Numbered from the stretch's first letter, positions 25,664 through 35,673 are shown. The stretch: 64,000 bases of DNA from Pyrinomonadaceae bacterium (GCA_036277115.1 DASUNM010000023.1:620001-684000); one strand, 5' to 3'. Notes: generated by a model from the sequence alone, not told the origin. Numbers and translations are program-made.

Positions 25664-27070
25664 CTATGAGGCCACGGCGGTCTGAGGATAATTTGCTCCC
25701 AATTTCGCCGCATCGCCTTCCGCAAGCGTGTTTACCAATTCCTGGTGGAAATAGTCGTGCAGGGCGGCGACTGGAGGGGCGACTCGTTTGTCGTACATCT
25801 GCCGCGAGCGATCGATGTCGTCACGAAGGCGGTCGTAAATGTCGCTTTGATTACGCCCCTCGCTGACCTTCTGTTCGTTATAGAGCTTGATCTCGGAGAC
25901 CAGCAAGCGCGCGAAGCGGCGCGCGTCGTTGTGCAGACGGCGCTCTTCATCGTTGACTTGAACCGGCAAGTCAGCCTCGGGCATGCCGTAGCGACGCGAC
26001 CGTCCCAGCGGTGTGCTGTATTGCTCGCTGAACACCGGCGTTGCGACTGGTGTCTCGGGCGGCGGAGGCGGCGCAATCGATTCCTCACGTGGAGCAATTT
26101 CCGGCTCCGGTGCAGCTTCAACCGCAGGCGGTTCAAGTTCCGCGGTCTCAGCCTCTGATACGGATGGTTCTTCGGTCGATGCTGCAGGCGCCTGAGCTTC
26201 GACCTGCGGAGTCGGCTCTGTTTCAACGTGAGCAACGTATTGGGTTTCATCCCGCTCCGGTTCGGCTTGAGCCGTTTCAGCCGGTGCGGCCGGCGCCGGC
26301 TCAGGTTGCGCAGCTTCGACTGCGCGGGTGACTGGGGCGGGACGTGTCGCGCGCGGCCCGGCTAACTCAACGGCCATGCCGGCAACCTGCGTTAATACAT
26401 CGAGCGCGTCCAATTGGATAGCGTCTTGATGAGGCCACGCGGAATCTACGTAAAGGACGCCAACGACTTTTCCGCGGACCGTCAGCGGCAGAGCCGCGAG
26501 CTGTTGTGCATCGCCACCAAGTTGTTTGACTAAAAGGCTGTCTTCGGCGCTCGTTGCCGACGCCGTTTCTGCGGAATTGGATCTGAATGTCTGACTAACG
26601 ACAGTATTGCCGTCGAGCGGCACCGCCACCGACACCGGCTTCAGATTGCCCGAGTCGCTGGCCTCGCTCATGCGCCATCCGATGGCCTGGTCGTTCTTAA
26701 TGACGAATAGCACGGCTCGATCCGCGAACTGAGCTGCGTTACGCAACAGACTCGACAAGACATTGCTCTGCGTCTGCTGGTCCTTGAGCTCATCGACACC
26801 GCGTCTGAGCCCCGAAAGATCCGCGGGCCCGGCTGGTACCGCTGCCGCGGCACTCAGTTTCTGGTCGCGTGCCGTTTGCAGATGCGCGCTTATCGCCGAA
26901 GACAATGGCGTGTCCTGGACAGGTGAACTGGCCGCCGCGTCGCGCGCGTGCGTCAATGCCTCGTGGAAATCGGACTGTAGCTTCGCGAGCTGCTCGTCTA
27001 TCGATCTCAGTCGGTCGTCGAGGTAGGTCTGAATTGATTCGAAGAGGCTGTTTTCCAATTCTTTGCTCAC
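25664..27070 (-). CDS. GAF-domain protein with acidic Pro/Glu/Ala-rich linker
   Basis: Protein of 468 aa. The N-terminus (about 1-95) is helical (MSKELENSLFESIQTYLDDR). A GAF domain lies at about 100-240 (VLSSLLRNAAQFADRAVLFV, LPLTVRGKVVGVLYVDS, LDVLTQVAGMAVELAG). Residues about 245-355 are a low-complexity Ala/Pro/Glu linker, and the C-terminus (about 360-465) is a charged helical domain (DEERRLHNDARRFARLLVSE). No kinase or cyclase domain is present, so it is a sensor or scaffold rather than an enzyme. The start is GTG at 27070. Similar architectures occur in Acidobacteria (recollection, unverified). Confidence 0.8.
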   Translation of the reverse strand: MSKELENSLFESIQTYLDDRLRSIDEQLAKLQSDFHEALTHARDAAASSPVQDTPLSSAISAHLQTARDQKLSAAAAVPAGPADLSGLRRGVDELKDQQTQSNVLSSLLRNAAQFADRAVLFVIKNDQAIGWRMSEASDSGNLKPVSVAVPLDGNTVVSQTFRSNSAETASATSAEDSLLVKQLGGDAQQLAALPLTVRGKVVGVLYVDSAWPHQDAIQLDALDVLTQVAGMAVELAGPRATRPAPVTRAVEAAQPEPAPAAPAETAQAEPERDETQYVAHVETEPTPQVEAQAPAASTEEPSVSEAETAELEPPAVEAAPEPEIAPREESIAPPPPPETPVATPVFSEQYSTPLGRSRRYGMPEADLPVQVNDEERRLHNDARRFARLLVSEIKLYNEQKVSEGRNQSDIYDRLRDDIDRSRQMYDKRVAPPVAALHDYFHQELVNTLAEGDAAKLGANYPQTAVAS

Positions 27071-27344
27071 TGCGGTTGATCGTCCTCCGTGGGCCGGCTC
27101 TGGTGCCGTGCCGCGAAGATCGATTATGGAGGCCGCCAGGAAGGAACGTCAAGAAGGTTTTTCACCTCCCCCTATCGCCACCGCGCTCGAACTGTAAAAC
27201 GGGCGAACCAACCGTAAGCCCAAAGGCAATAGAGATTGTTTGCCCGTGGCGGTGTATGGTAGCCTCTACGCGTTCGTAACAATTAGATCCGCCGAAGCCT
27301 GTTCGTGGTTTTGCATTAGTCGCTCGCCCTTGAAAGGATCCGTA

Positions 27345-29369
27345 ATGAATCAACTTTGGCTGGCTGTACGTGTAGTGCGCTCGATCGCCCTCGCCGTCGC
27401 AATCGTCTGCGTGGGCATGGCATCAACCGTCCTTGCGCAGAACGCAGATTTGAGCGTGAGTAAGAGTGGCCCGAATACAATTGTTGCGGACACTGATGCC
27501 GAGTACACGGTCAGCGTGTCGAACTTTTCAGGCGATGTCTCTACGCCGACGAACACGCTGACCGACACGTTTCCGGCTGAATTAACGTTCGTGTCTGCAG
27601 TCATTCCAGATGGTTGGACGTGTACTACGCCGCCAGTTACCGGCCCAAATTCAATTACTTGCACCTCAGAGACCGCAATTCCGGATGAGAGTTCGATCAT
27701 TTTCACTTTCACCTTCCACGTCGGCTCCGATCTTTTGCTTGGCACACAGGTAACTAATTCCGCCAGTATTTCGCATGAAGGTTCGGACGGAAATACCGAG
27801 AACAACAACACCATGTTCATGTCAGTTGTTGGTACGCCACCGCCGCCGCCGCTTGAAGCCAGGGAGGTTCTGATTAGCGAGTTTCGTTTAGCAGGCCCGG
27901 GCGGATCCGAGGACGATTACATCGAGCTCTACTGTAATCGCGACACTAATTGCGACATCAGCGGTACCGCTTTGCGCAGTTATGATCCGAACCAACAGAG
28001 CGATTTCTCGTTGACGTTTCCTGGCCAAACGATCATTCCGGCCCGGCACTATCTCTTAGTCGCCGACAGTCGCGGCTACACCCTGGATAGTTATGGGTTT
28101 CCAGACTTTGACGTGGCTCTTATGCAACCGCCCGAGCCGGAGCCGGCCTTTTACTTCTATGACAACGAAGGAATTCAACTCATCGGCGCGGACGAGCCCA
28201 TCATCATTGATTCCGTGGGATTCATAGGCGGAGGTAACCAGGAAACGTACGTGGAAGGAACTGGCTTGCAGAAGTCAGGTGGCATCATGCCTTTCCGTCC
28301 TGCCGATCAGTATGCTTACGTGCGAAAGCGCACCATGGCGACCAACGGTCTGCCTCAGGACACCAACAATAACGCTGACGATTTTGTCCTGGTATCGGTC
28401 ACGGGGGATCCTCATCCCGGGATCACCAATCCACCCGTGCTCGGCGCACCCGGTCCTCAGGGACTTCTCAGTCCACTCAGCTTTAACAACACGCAGATAA
28501 CCGCGGGGCTGACGGATCCGACCAAGTCCAAAGAAGAAGATCCGAATCGCGTACGCGTGGGGGAAGGAGACGCGGGGACGTTGTCGCTCCGCCGCAGCTT
28601 CACCAACAACTCGCCCTTCGATGATTTCTTCTACCTGTCCTTCCGCGTAATCGAAACCAGCACGCTCAATTCACCGAACAACCTCGGTGAGACTCAAGCC
28701 GACCTGCGTTTGATTTCGTCTGAAGAAACATCCGCTGACGTGCCAAGTCGCGGCGGGACGATTCCGATTTGGGGCACGGTGCTGGAATACGACAACAACC
28801 TGTGCGGGTGCGAACCACAGCAGCCTAACGGCGGCGGACTAAATAGCACGGTCTACGTTGAGCCGGGTGAAGGAAGCGAAGGGTTTCCCTCAACTTTCGA
28901 CGTCCAATTCCTGTTCAACGTCAACAAAGCCGGCGCTTACCGGTTCTTTGTGTACGTGGAAGCAATTCCTCTGGAGATATTCGATATACCGGCGACCGAG
29001 TTGGCGTCAACGCCCGGTCGAACCCGCGCGCAGCGCGCCCGATCCAAGACGGCAACGCCGCGCAAATTCGCCAGCGCAAAGCGACAGCAATTAACCTCCA
29101 CGAAACAGACGCTGCGAACACCAGTCTTAAGGCCAATGACAGGGAGCAGCGCGACTCCGGCAACTTCGCCGGCAACTTCGCCCGCGACTTCGCCGGCCAT
29201 TCCTCCGGTCACGAGGCTCGCGCCGCGGGTCATCATCATCAACCGAGGGATCGCGGAAGGCGAAAAGAAGCCGCGCAAGAAGAAGCGTGTGAGAACAAAG
29301 AGCTCCGCGGCTCTGAAAAAGCAAGCTGAAGAAAAATTCGCAACCGCGGCTGAGAAGCCACAGAACTAA
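27345..29369 (+). CDS. Secreted DUF11 / lamin-tail domain protein
   Basis: Protein of 674 aa from ATG 27345, with GAAAGGA about 7 bases upstream; the frame extends further back to 27240 without family support. The signal peptide ends near VLAQ. A DUF11-type Ig-like domain follows (ADLSVSKSGPNTIVADTDAE, about 26-170), then a Pro-rich hinge and a lamin-tail domain (VLISEFRLAGPGGSEDDYIE, about 180-330). A further beta-rich region leads to a basic Ala/Lys/Arg/Thr-rich C-terminus (about 560-674) with the repeated unit TSPA. Probable extracellular structural or DNA-binding-like surface protein; function unknown. Confidence 0.8.
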   Translation: MNQLWLAVRVVRSIALAVAIVCVGMASTVLAQNADLSVSKSGPNTIVADTDAEYTVSVSNFSGDVSTPTNTLTDTFPAELTFVSAVIPDGWTCTTPPVTGPNSITCTSETAIPDESSIIFTFTFHVGSDLLLGTQVTNSASISHEGSDGNTENNNTMFMSVVGTPPPPPLEAREVLISEFRLAGPGGSEDDYIELYCNRDTNCDISGTALRSYDPNQQSDFSLTFPGQTIIPARHYLLVADSRGYTLDSYGFPDFDVALMQPPEPEPAFYFYDNEGIQLIGADEPIIIDSVGFIGGGNQETYVEGTGLQKSGGIMPFRPADQYAYVRKRTMATNGLPQDTNNNADDFVLVSVTGDPHPGITNPPVLGAPGPQGLLSPLSFNNTQITAGLTDPTKSKEEDPNRVRVGEGDAGTLSLRRSFTNNSPFDDFFYLSFRVIETSTLNSPNNLGETQADLRLISSEETSADVPSRGGTIPIWGTVLEYDNNLCGCEPQQPNGGGLNSTVYVEPGEGSEGFPSTFDVQFLFNVNKAGAYRFFVYVEAIPLEIFDIPATELASTPGRTRAQRARSKTATPRKFASAKRQQLTSTKQTLRTPVLRPMTGSSATPATSPATSPATSPAIPPVTRLAPRVIIINRGIAEGEKKPRKKKRVRTKSSAALKKQAEEKFATAAEKPQN

Positions 29370-29381
29370 ACGGGCGGCGAG

Positions 29382-30698
29382 CTAAGCGGGCAGCCCTTTG
29401 CGCGCGATCTCAGCCATCACTCCGCAGAACCGATCGAGTTCGTTCAGCGTGGTGTAAAGGTTCGGCGTGATGCGCAGGCCCTGAAACTCCTCGTGGACAA
29501 TGGGCGTCGTAAAAATGCGGAGCTTGTTGAATAGATAACTCCCAATCTTCACTGGATCCAATCCTTCAATCTGCACGTTCGCGATCGCGCACATCTGCGC
29601 GGGCTCAAATGATGTGTTGAAGCGAACTCCGGGAATTCCTTTGAGTTGATTCATCCAATAGTGGGAAAGATAACGCAGGCGCGCTTCCTTCCGTTTGCCG
29701 CCGACGCCGTTGTGAAACAGCATCGCTTCGCCGATAGCCAGACGCGGCGCCGCTGAATGCGTGCCGACTTCTTCAAACTTGCGGATGTCAGTCTTCTGCT
29801 TTTCTTCGGCCGGGAACAGCGGCCAGATCTTCGCGATCTTATCGCGCTTCACATAGAGCATGCCGGTGCCTTTCGGCGCGTACAGCCACTTGTGAAGCGA
29901 AGTGCCAAAATAATCGCAGTTCAAATCCGCCTGCTTGAAATGAAACTGGGCGAATGAATGCGCGCCGTCAACGATCGTTTCCACTCCGCGCGCGCGCGCC
30001 ATTTCGCAGACCGCTTTGACCGGTGTAATTTGCCCGGTGAGGTTCACCTGATGCGAGATTTGAATCAGGCGCGTGCGCGGCGTGATGGCGCGCGCGAAAG
30101 CCGACGTAATTTCTTCGATGTTCTTCGGCGGGATCGGAATTTTGATCACGCTCAGCTTAATGCCTTCACGTCTTTCGCGCTGACGAATCGTGGTCAGCAT
30201 CCGCGGATAATCCTGCGTCGTGGTCAGGACTTCATCGCCTGATTTCAAATCAAGCCCAAGCAGCAAGGTCTCGAGCGACTCAGACGCGTTCCGCGTGATC
30301 GCGATCTCTTCACGGTCACAGCCGAACAATTCGGCCAACCCGGTGCGGATGGTTTCCGATTGCGGTTCGAGGATCTGCCACATCGTGTAGGCAGTGGCGT
30401 CTTCCTGCTGCCAAATGTATCGCACCAGGGCTTCCGTCACGATCCGCGGGCTGGGACTTACCCCGCCGTTGTTGAGATTGATGATGCCGCGGGTAACTGA
30501 GAATGCATTTTGAATTGTTGACCAGTAATCTTCATTCATTGCCGCCTGCTGCGGCGTCAGGTGCGCGACCCTCGTGGTCGCCGCGGTGACGCTTTTCAGG
30601 AGGCTACCGACCGTGGTGGACGAAAGCGCGGCGAGGCCGACGCCTTTGCCGGCAAGCGAAAGAAATCGGCGGCGGCTGGTTGAGTCAGAAACAAACAT
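29382..30698 (-). CDS. Tat-exported class V aminotransferase family protein
   Basis: PLP enzyme of 438 aa with a twin-arginine signal (SRRRFLSLAGKGVGLAALSS, about 8-27). The aminotransferase V / cysteine desulfurase fold follows: INLNNGGVSPSP, ITRNASESLETLL, VDGAHSFAQF and the PLP lysine Lys270 in SLHKWLYAPKGTGMLYV. Homologues act on amino-sugars or amino acids, such as isopenicillin-N-epimerase-like proteins; the substrate is not predictable. An exported PLP enzyme is notable but common in this group. It is close to, and in the same direction as, the VWA gene 30718-31668 (19 bp apart), so the two may be cotranscribed. Confidence 0.9.
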   Translation of the reverse strand: MFVSDSTSRRRFLSLAGKGVGLAALSSTTVGSLLKSVTAATTRVAHLTPQQAAMNEDYWSTIQNAFSVTRGIINLNNGGVSPSPRIVTEALVRYIWQQEDATAYTMWQILEPQSETIRTGLAELFGCDREEIAITRNASESLETLLLGLDLKSGDEVLTTTQDYPRMLTTIRQRERREGIKLSVIKIPIPPKNIEEITSAFARAITPRTRLIQISHQVNLTGQITPVKAVCEMARARGVETIVDGAHSFAQFHFKQADLNCDYFGTSLHKWLYAPKGTGMLYVKRDKIAKIWPLFPAEEKQKTDIRKFEEVGTHSAAPRLAIGEAMLFHNGVGGKRKEARLRYLSHYWMNQLKGIPGVRFNTSFEPAQMCAIANVQIEGLDPVKIGSYLFNKLRIFTTPIVHEEFQGLRITPNLYTTLNELDRFCGVMAEIARKGLPA

Positions 30699-30717
30699 GT
30701 GAATAAAGAACGAACGG

Positions 30718-31668
30718 TTAAGGCGCCGCGAGGACGGGCCGGACGATCACTTTTCGTTTTCCTGGGTCCGCCTGTCCGACCCACTTCACCTGAACTCTTC
30801 GTTCCAGCCCCGCGGCTTTATCACTGGCAACGTACCCAACTGTGAACTGGGTGTGCAGATCGCGCGCCACTTCGCGCGCTGCTTCGGGCAGGCCCGCAGC
30901 CGACGCTGGAAAGAATGCGCGCCCGCCACTCTGTTCGGCCAACCCGTTAAGCAGCGACATCGCCTTCGAACCAGACGATTGCAAGCCCGAAAACTTTGTC
31001 AGTCCGAGCACGAAAATCTGCACATCGCTTTGCCGCGCACGCGCCAGAATCGCTTTCGCATCTTTAATTTTGCTGTCACGGTCTTCGCCGTCGGTCACCA
31101 GCACCAGCACGCTGCGCCGCGCCTTCGCATCGCCCGAACGATCTTCTTCCAGGTACGACAGCGCCTTGTCGAGTGCGTCGTGCACGGCGGTCTGTCCACC
31201 TTCGACGTAGATGTCATCGAGCGCGTCGCCGATAGATCCGAGATCACTAGTCATTGGTTCCTTGATCTGAAACGTCTCAGGCCCGACAAAGCGCGCCACG
31301 AAGCCCTCGTCACCCGGCTTCATGCCTTCGGCCGCAAGTTTCGCCGAGTCGATTAGGTAGTTCAGAATGCGCCGGACGGATCCAGAGGCGTCAATCACAA
31401 AGCCAACCGTCAGTGGCCGCTCATCCCGGGCGAAATGCGTCAACGTTCGTGCCGCTCCATTTTCGGTAACCTGCAGGTCTTCCTGGCGCACATCATCCGC
31501 CGCACGATCCAAAGGGTCCGTCACGATGACGTTGAACTTAACCAACGTATCGGAGGATGGCGCTGCGGGTGCGGCTTGCGCGAAGACACGGGAAAGGGAA
31601 ATTAAAAGGATGACGAGTAGCGAAATTGGCTTGATGACTCCGTAGAATTGAGAAGTTGTCATTCTCAT
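30718..31668 (-). CDS. Secreted VWA protein (VWFA-related Acidobacterial domain), second copy
   Basis: Protein of 316 aa. The signal peptide (SLLVILLISLSRVFAQ) precedes the lead-in LVKFNVIVTDPLDRAADDV...EDLQVTENGAARTL and a VWA domain with MIDAS DASGS and LVTDGEDRDS. It ends YVASDKAAGLERRVQVKWVG. This is the same architecture as 17234-18268, with limited residue identity. A second in-frame ATG two codons on (31662) is equally possible. It is followed by the aminotransferase gene; upstream lies a long palindromic repeat. Confidence 0.88.
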   Translation of the reverse strand: MRMTTSQFYGVIKPISLLVILLISLSRVFAQAAPAAPSSDTLVKFNVIVTDPLDRAADDVRQEDLQVTENGAARTLTHFARDERPLTVGFVIDASGSVRRILNYLIDSAKLAAEGMKPGDEGFVARFVGPETFQIKEPMTSDLGSIGDALDDIYVEGGQTAVHDALDKALSYLEEDRSGDAKARRSVLVLVTDGEDRDSKIKDAKAILARARQSDVQIFVLGLTKFSGLQSSGSKAMSLLNGLAEQSGGRAFFPASAAGLPEAAREVARDLHTQFTVGYVASDKAAGLERRVQVKWVGQADPGKRKVIVRPVLAAP

Positions 31669-31707
31669 TTTGCGCCCGACTCGTGATGGATGGCAGCTGC
31701 GCTATTG

Positions 31708-31796
31708 CCCCTCCCCGCGCGCGGGGAGGGGTTGGGGGTGGGGTTAGCGTCGGCACCCACCTCTCCGCCTAACCCCTCTCCGCTTGCGGAGAGGGG
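31708..31796. repeat. Palindromic repeat doublet overlapping the end of the MBL-rhodanese gene
   Basis: A 24-bp perfect palindrome at 31708-31731 (CCCCTCCCCGCG and its complement) and an 11-bp stem CCCCTCTCCGC/GCGGAGAGGGG at 31773-31796 with a 2-nt loop. The second hairpin encodes the last residues SPQAERG and leads directly into the TAG stop of the MBL-rhodanese gene. Confidence 0.85.
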
Positions 31797-33214
31797 GAAG
31801 CGGCTGCCGCGGTTCCAGGCATTTCGACTTCGTAGCCGGCTTTGATCCATGCGTTGGTTCCGCCCGTCACGTTCAGCAGGTTTGTAAAACCGAGCGACTG
31901 CATGATGCTGGTCGCCGCGCTCGAACGATAACCGCCCGCGCAAATGACCGCGGTTTTTCGGGAAGGATTCAGATTCAGCTTCGGCAGCGTCTCGCGAAGA
32001 TTTGCCAGCGGTGCAGTCGCGGCTCGTGGGGCATGGCCTGACTCATATTCACCGCCCCGCCGCACGTCGATCACCTGAAGATAGTTATCGTTCTCGATCA
32101 GCTCTTTCAGTTCCGCGACCGTAATTTGCGGGACGGTCGCGACCTCGAATCCAGCTTCGCGCCACGCCTGAACTCCTCCGGCAAGATAACCCTTCACGTT
32201 TTCCAGACCGACGCGCGCCAGGCGACATTGCGCTTCGTTGGCCTTTTCTTCTGACTCAGCAACGATCACCACGGGCGCATCAAACGAGATCAAAGTTCCG
32301 GCCCACGAAGCGTATTGTCCGCCGAGCCCAATGTTCAATGAGCCGGGCAGGTGACCAGATCCAAAATCAGCAGCCGATCGAACATCAAGGACCACACCAG
32401 CCTGCTTCGCATGTTGCAAAACATCCGCCGCCGATAACGGCGACAGCGGCGGAAGCTCAGTCAACGACGACGCGCCAGTGCGATTGATCTCGGCATCTTT
32501 CGGAAAATAAGCCGGGGCTTCAGGCAAGTCCGCCGTCATCATGCGCACGAATTCATCTTTTGTCATCGGCTGGAGCGCGTAGTTGAACTTACGCTGTTGA
32601 CCAATGGTCGAGGACTTTTCGCTCGACAAATTTTTTCCGCACATCGAACCCGCGCCGTGCGCCGGATAAACTTCAATCGCGTCATCCAATTTTAGAATCT
32701 TGTTGTGAAGCGTGTCGTACATCATCGCCGCCATCTGCTGCGGCGTGAAACCCAGGCCGCCGGCGAGATCGGGACGACCCACGTCGCCGACAAACAACGT
32801 GTCACCGGTCAGAAGCCTCTGCGGCTCTCGGGCGCCGTCGCCCGCATCCGCTTCCGTCACCAGCAAGCAAATACTCTCCGGCGTGTGCCCGGGAGTTTCA
32901 ATCACGCGCAACTTCACGCTGCCGATACTTACCTCGTCGCCGTCTTCCACGGCCCGATGGGGGAATGTGGCGCCGGCTTTTTTGCCGAAAACGATTTCCG
33001 CCCCGGTGCGTTCGGCTAGTTCGCGATGACCGCTCACAAAGTCAGCATGCAGGTGTGTTTCGATGACGTACTTAATCTTTAAACCCTGGGCCGCCGCTTC
33101 AGCGACGTACTGCTCAACATCGCGTTGCGGATCAACGACGGCGGCTTCACCGTCCGAGCCAATCAGGTAAGACGCGTGCGCCAGACAGCCGAGATAGAAT
33201 TGCTTGAAATACAT
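31769..33214 (-). CDS. MBL-fold sulfur dioxygenase-like protein with two rhodanese domains
   Basis: Protein of 481 aa. The N-terminal metallo-beta-lactamase domain (about 1-250) has YVIETHLHADFVSGHRELAE and ETPGHTPES, the metal-binding pattern of persulfide dioxygenases (ETHE1-like). The first rhodanese domain (about 265-360) lacks a Cys at the active loop (VIVAESEEKANEAQ). The second (about 365-460) has it in VICAGGYRSSAATSIMQS. The protein probably oxidises glutathione or low-molecular-weight persulfide in the cytoplasm (family knowledge). The C-terminal SPSPQAERG is encoded by a palindromic repeat and is not part of the fold. The ATG at 33214 matches the family start MYFKQFYLGCLAHASYLIGS. 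Confidence 0.92.
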   Translation of the reverse strand: MYFKQFYLGCLAHASYLIGSDGEAAVVDPQRDVEQYVAEAAAQGLKIKYVIETHLHADFVSGHRELAERTGAEIVFGKKAGATFPHRAVEDGDEVSIGSVKLRVIETPGHTPESICLLVTEADAGDGAREPQRLLTGDTLFVGDVGRPDLAGGLGFTPQQMAAMMYDTLHNKILKLDDAIEVYPAHGAGSMCGKNLSSEKSSTIGQQRKFNYALQPMTKDEFVRMMTADLPEAPAYFPKDAEINRTGASSLTELPPLSPLSAADVLQHAKQAGVVLDVRSAADFGSGHLPGSLNIGLGGQYASWAGTLISFDAPVVIVAESEEKANEAQCRLARVGLENVKGYLAGGVQAWREAGFEVATVPQITVAELKELIENDNYLQVIDVRRGGEYESGHAPRAATAPLANLRETLPKLNLNPSRKTAVICAGGYRSSAATSIMQSLGFTNLLNVTGGTNAWIKAGYEVEMPGTAAAASPSPQAERG

Positions 33215-33301
33215 GGAAATTCCGAGCGGGCTTTAAGATCGCCACAACCTTTGAACGCGTTTACAAATACCGCGACGCGTAGCTGCTGTCAAAGTCGACA
33301 C

Positions 33302-33384
33302 GTGTCAGTACCCGGAGCGGTAGCGATGGGATCAGGACACAAGTTGCCTCTCGATCCGGTCGCTACCGCTCCCGGTACTGACAC
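33302..33384. repeat. Inverted repeat, GTGTCAGTACC...GCTCCCGG family
   Basis: Arms 33302-33332 and 33354-33384 are 31-bp inverted copies with three mismatches. Each has a GTGTCAGTACC head and an internal AGCGGTAGCG-like hairpin. A half copy is at 17197-17223. It lies between the penicillin acylase stop and the MBL-rhodanese start. Confidence 0.85.
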
Positions 33385-33405
33385 GCTGCTGGACGCTTCC
33401 CGACC

Positions 33406-35625
33406 TCATTTTTCGCCCGGCCGGTACCTCGAGACAGCTTGCGCATCGACGTCCGCCTTCGTAAAGGCCACCTTCTTCAGTTGACCTTTCGCGAACATCT
33501 CGGCCTGATCCGCAAACCAGCGTGACTCTCGGCGCGGGCTCTGCCCGTATGCCAATACGGACAAAGCGCGCGGGACTTCTCCGAACTCCACGGCAAGCAC
33601 CCAGCCGTCGCCGCCAGTCACCGCGAGTTTTCCGTCCGTATCCCTGGCAAACGCCAACGCCCGGAAACAACCTAACGAACCGGCGCAACCTCCCACCGGA
33701 ACGTCAACGTTACCGCGTCTGACGCGATGGACGTCGCCCCAGGCCACGTCAAAACTTCCATACCGGCGCGCGGCTTCTGCCACCGCCCAGTTGAAAGACT
33801 CAACGGCACGAACCGGGTCCGCCAACCCGCGCGGCGTATTAAATGGATCGGTCGCAGTCCAAACTTTCGCGAAACGTCTTTCATCAGGCAAAGGCGTGCG
33901 GTTCGGTGGGCGCAAACCTGAATACTCAGCCCACCACAGTTCGAAGAGCGTGGCGCCTTTGCTCTCAGGCGCCGCCGTATTGTCCCAGCGTTCGAGCAAA
34001 ACGATTGCTGCCGCCACGTCGCCCGTCGGCTCTTTCGACTTAACCGCCGCAATCAAATCCGCTTTCACGCGATCGGCCAGCAACATCCGATAACTATGCT
34101 TCAGCCGCACCACGTCCTCGAGACTTAACTTCTCGTCGCCGCCGATTAGCTGAATGGCCAGTTGGCCCCGCAAAGACAGATCCGGCTTTTCAAAATTCGG
34201 AAAAGCGTTGCTGGTATCAACCGGACCTTTGACGTTCGTGAAGTGCGGCGAATCGTTTTCGTTGTGGATGTACCCGCCGCGGGGATTGAGAACTTGCGGC
34301 AACGACTCAAACGGAACATAACGAGTCCAGATATCGCGCATGGTGCGCGCCGGGGTCGCCAACGCATCGCCGCCCGTCGGATGCGGTAAGTGGGGCAAGG
34401 CCGCATTCCAAATGAAGTAGATGTTTCCGGCGCGATCGGCGTATGTAAAGTTTGAAGTCACGCGCGCGCGCATTTTCATCGCTTCCTTCCATGCGTCCAG
34501 GGAAGACGCGCGCATCATTCGCAGAAACTGTTCGCCCGCGCGAAACTCTCCATCTCCGCCGGTCTTAACGATGTAGATCTTTCCATTAGCGCGATAGATC
34601 ACGGGCCCGAGCGGCGTTGACCAGAACTCGCGTGTCTCAGTCGAAAGACCTTCGCCATTTCGAAATGTCACCGTCCTCAGCTCGCGGGTCAGCGGCAGCG
34701 AAGCGCCGTCGAACAGGTAAGAATCCGCGGTTTGCGGATCAACATCGAGCGCGTAGACCTCGGCCAGATCTTGTGTGTTGTTGGTGGTCGACCAGCCGAG
34801 ATGGCGATTGAAGCCGCCTACGACAATGAATGGACCGCCAATCCGAAAGTCGCCATAGAAATCGACGACCCCGGGAACGGTGAAATGCGCTTCATAGTAG
34901 CCCGCCGTCCACATCAAGTGAGGATTCCGCAATAGGATCGCTTTGCCGGATTTCGTCCGGCTGGGAGCGAGTGCCCACGTGTTTGATCCTTCGTCCGGGT
35001 TTTTCTCGGGACTTTCGTTTGGGCGATTGCGCGGGGCTTCAGGCGTAGGCGTGGGCGTGGGCGTCGCCGGCGGATTGATCTTCGCGAGAAATGCTCTCGC
35101 TTTTCTGAGCGACGGGCCAGCGGCGTCGATTGCGGCCACGTCATAACCACTGAAGTCTTTAGGCATCCGCGCTGGAAACTCACTCGGATGCAACTCGATA
35201 TACCGATTCAATCCAGCCGCGAAGCCTTCGTAGACATCGCGGGTCTCCTGATCGAGCAGGTGATAAGTTTGAATCACTCGATTCCGCAACGGCAGGGCCA
35301 TAAAATCAGATTCGATGCCGGCGTAGCCGTTGACCAGCGCCAACTGGCCACGCGCTTCCAAAGCATTGAAAGCGGTCCGAGACCCGTAATCTTCAGATTG
35401 GAGCCACGCGAGCGCGTAACCAGCCGCGCGCAAATTCTCAGCGCGGATGTGCGGAACCCCATGCGACGTGCGAATGATTTCAACCTGCCGCCAGAGTTGG
35501 GTTGCCGTCGACTGATCGATCTGAGGTTGAGCACTGCTCGGAGTCGCCTGACCTCGGGTAGTTCGAGTGAAGAACCCAACGGCGACCAGGCTCAAGATCA
35601 GGCAAACTGACAGAAGCTTTTTCAT
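33406..35625 (-). CDS. Penicillin acylase family (S45) amidohydrolase
   Basis: Ntn hydrolase of 739 aa with a signal peptide (LLSVCLILSLVAVGFF). Residues about 40-190 form the alpha-chain region (VEIIRTSHGVPHIRAENLRA). A Pro/Thr repeat and acidic linker lead to EGSNTWALAPSRT with Ser214, the autocatalytic nucleophile that becomes the N-terminus of the beta chain (family knowledge). The beta chain continues with LLRNPHLMWTAGYYEAHFTV, FIVVGGFNRHLGWSTTNN and a C-terminal GGCAGSLGCFRALAF. Relatives hydrolyse N-acyl-homoserine lactones, penicillins or cyclic imides; the substrate is unknown. Periplasmic. It is monocistronic. Confidence 0.9.
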   Translation of the reverse strand: MKKLLSVCLILSLVAVGFFTRTTRGQATPSSAQPQIDQSTATQLWRQVEIIRTSHGVPHIRAENLRAAGYALAWLQSEDYGSRTAFNALEARGQLALVNGYAGIESDFMALPLRNRVIQTYHLLDQETRDVYEGFAAGLNRYIELHPSEFPARMPKDFSGYDVAAIDAAGPSLRKARAFLAKINPPATPTPTPTPEAPRNRPNESPEKNPDEGSNTWALAPSRTKSGKAILLRNPHLMWTAGYYEAHFTVPGVVDFYGDFRIGGPFIVVGGFNRHLGWSTTNNTQDLAEVYALDVDPQTADSYLFDGASLPLTRELRTVTFRNGEGLSTETREFWSTPLGPVIYRANGKIYIVKTGGDGEFRAGEQFLRMMRASSLDAWKEAMKMRARVTSNFTYADRAGNIYFIWNAALPHLPHPTGGDALATPARTMRDIWTRYVPFESLPQVLNPRGGYIHNENDSPHFTNVKGPVDTSNAFPNFEKPDLSLRGQLAIQLIGGDEKLSLEDVVRLKHSYRMLLADRVKADLIAAVKSKEPTGDVAAAIVLLERWDNTAAPESKGATLFELWWAEYSGLRPPNRTPLPDERRFAKVWTATDPFNTPRGLADPVRAVESFNWAVAEAARRYGSFDVAWGDVHRVRRGNVDVPVGGCAGSLGCFRALAFARDTDGKLAVTGGDGWVLAVEFGEVPRALSVLAYGQSPRRESRWFADQAEMFAKGQLKKVAFTKADVDAQAVSRYRPGEK

Positions 35626-35673
35626 AAGGAGCGCGAGAATGCTCTTGGTTTTAAAGGTAGTTGTCGTTACCGA

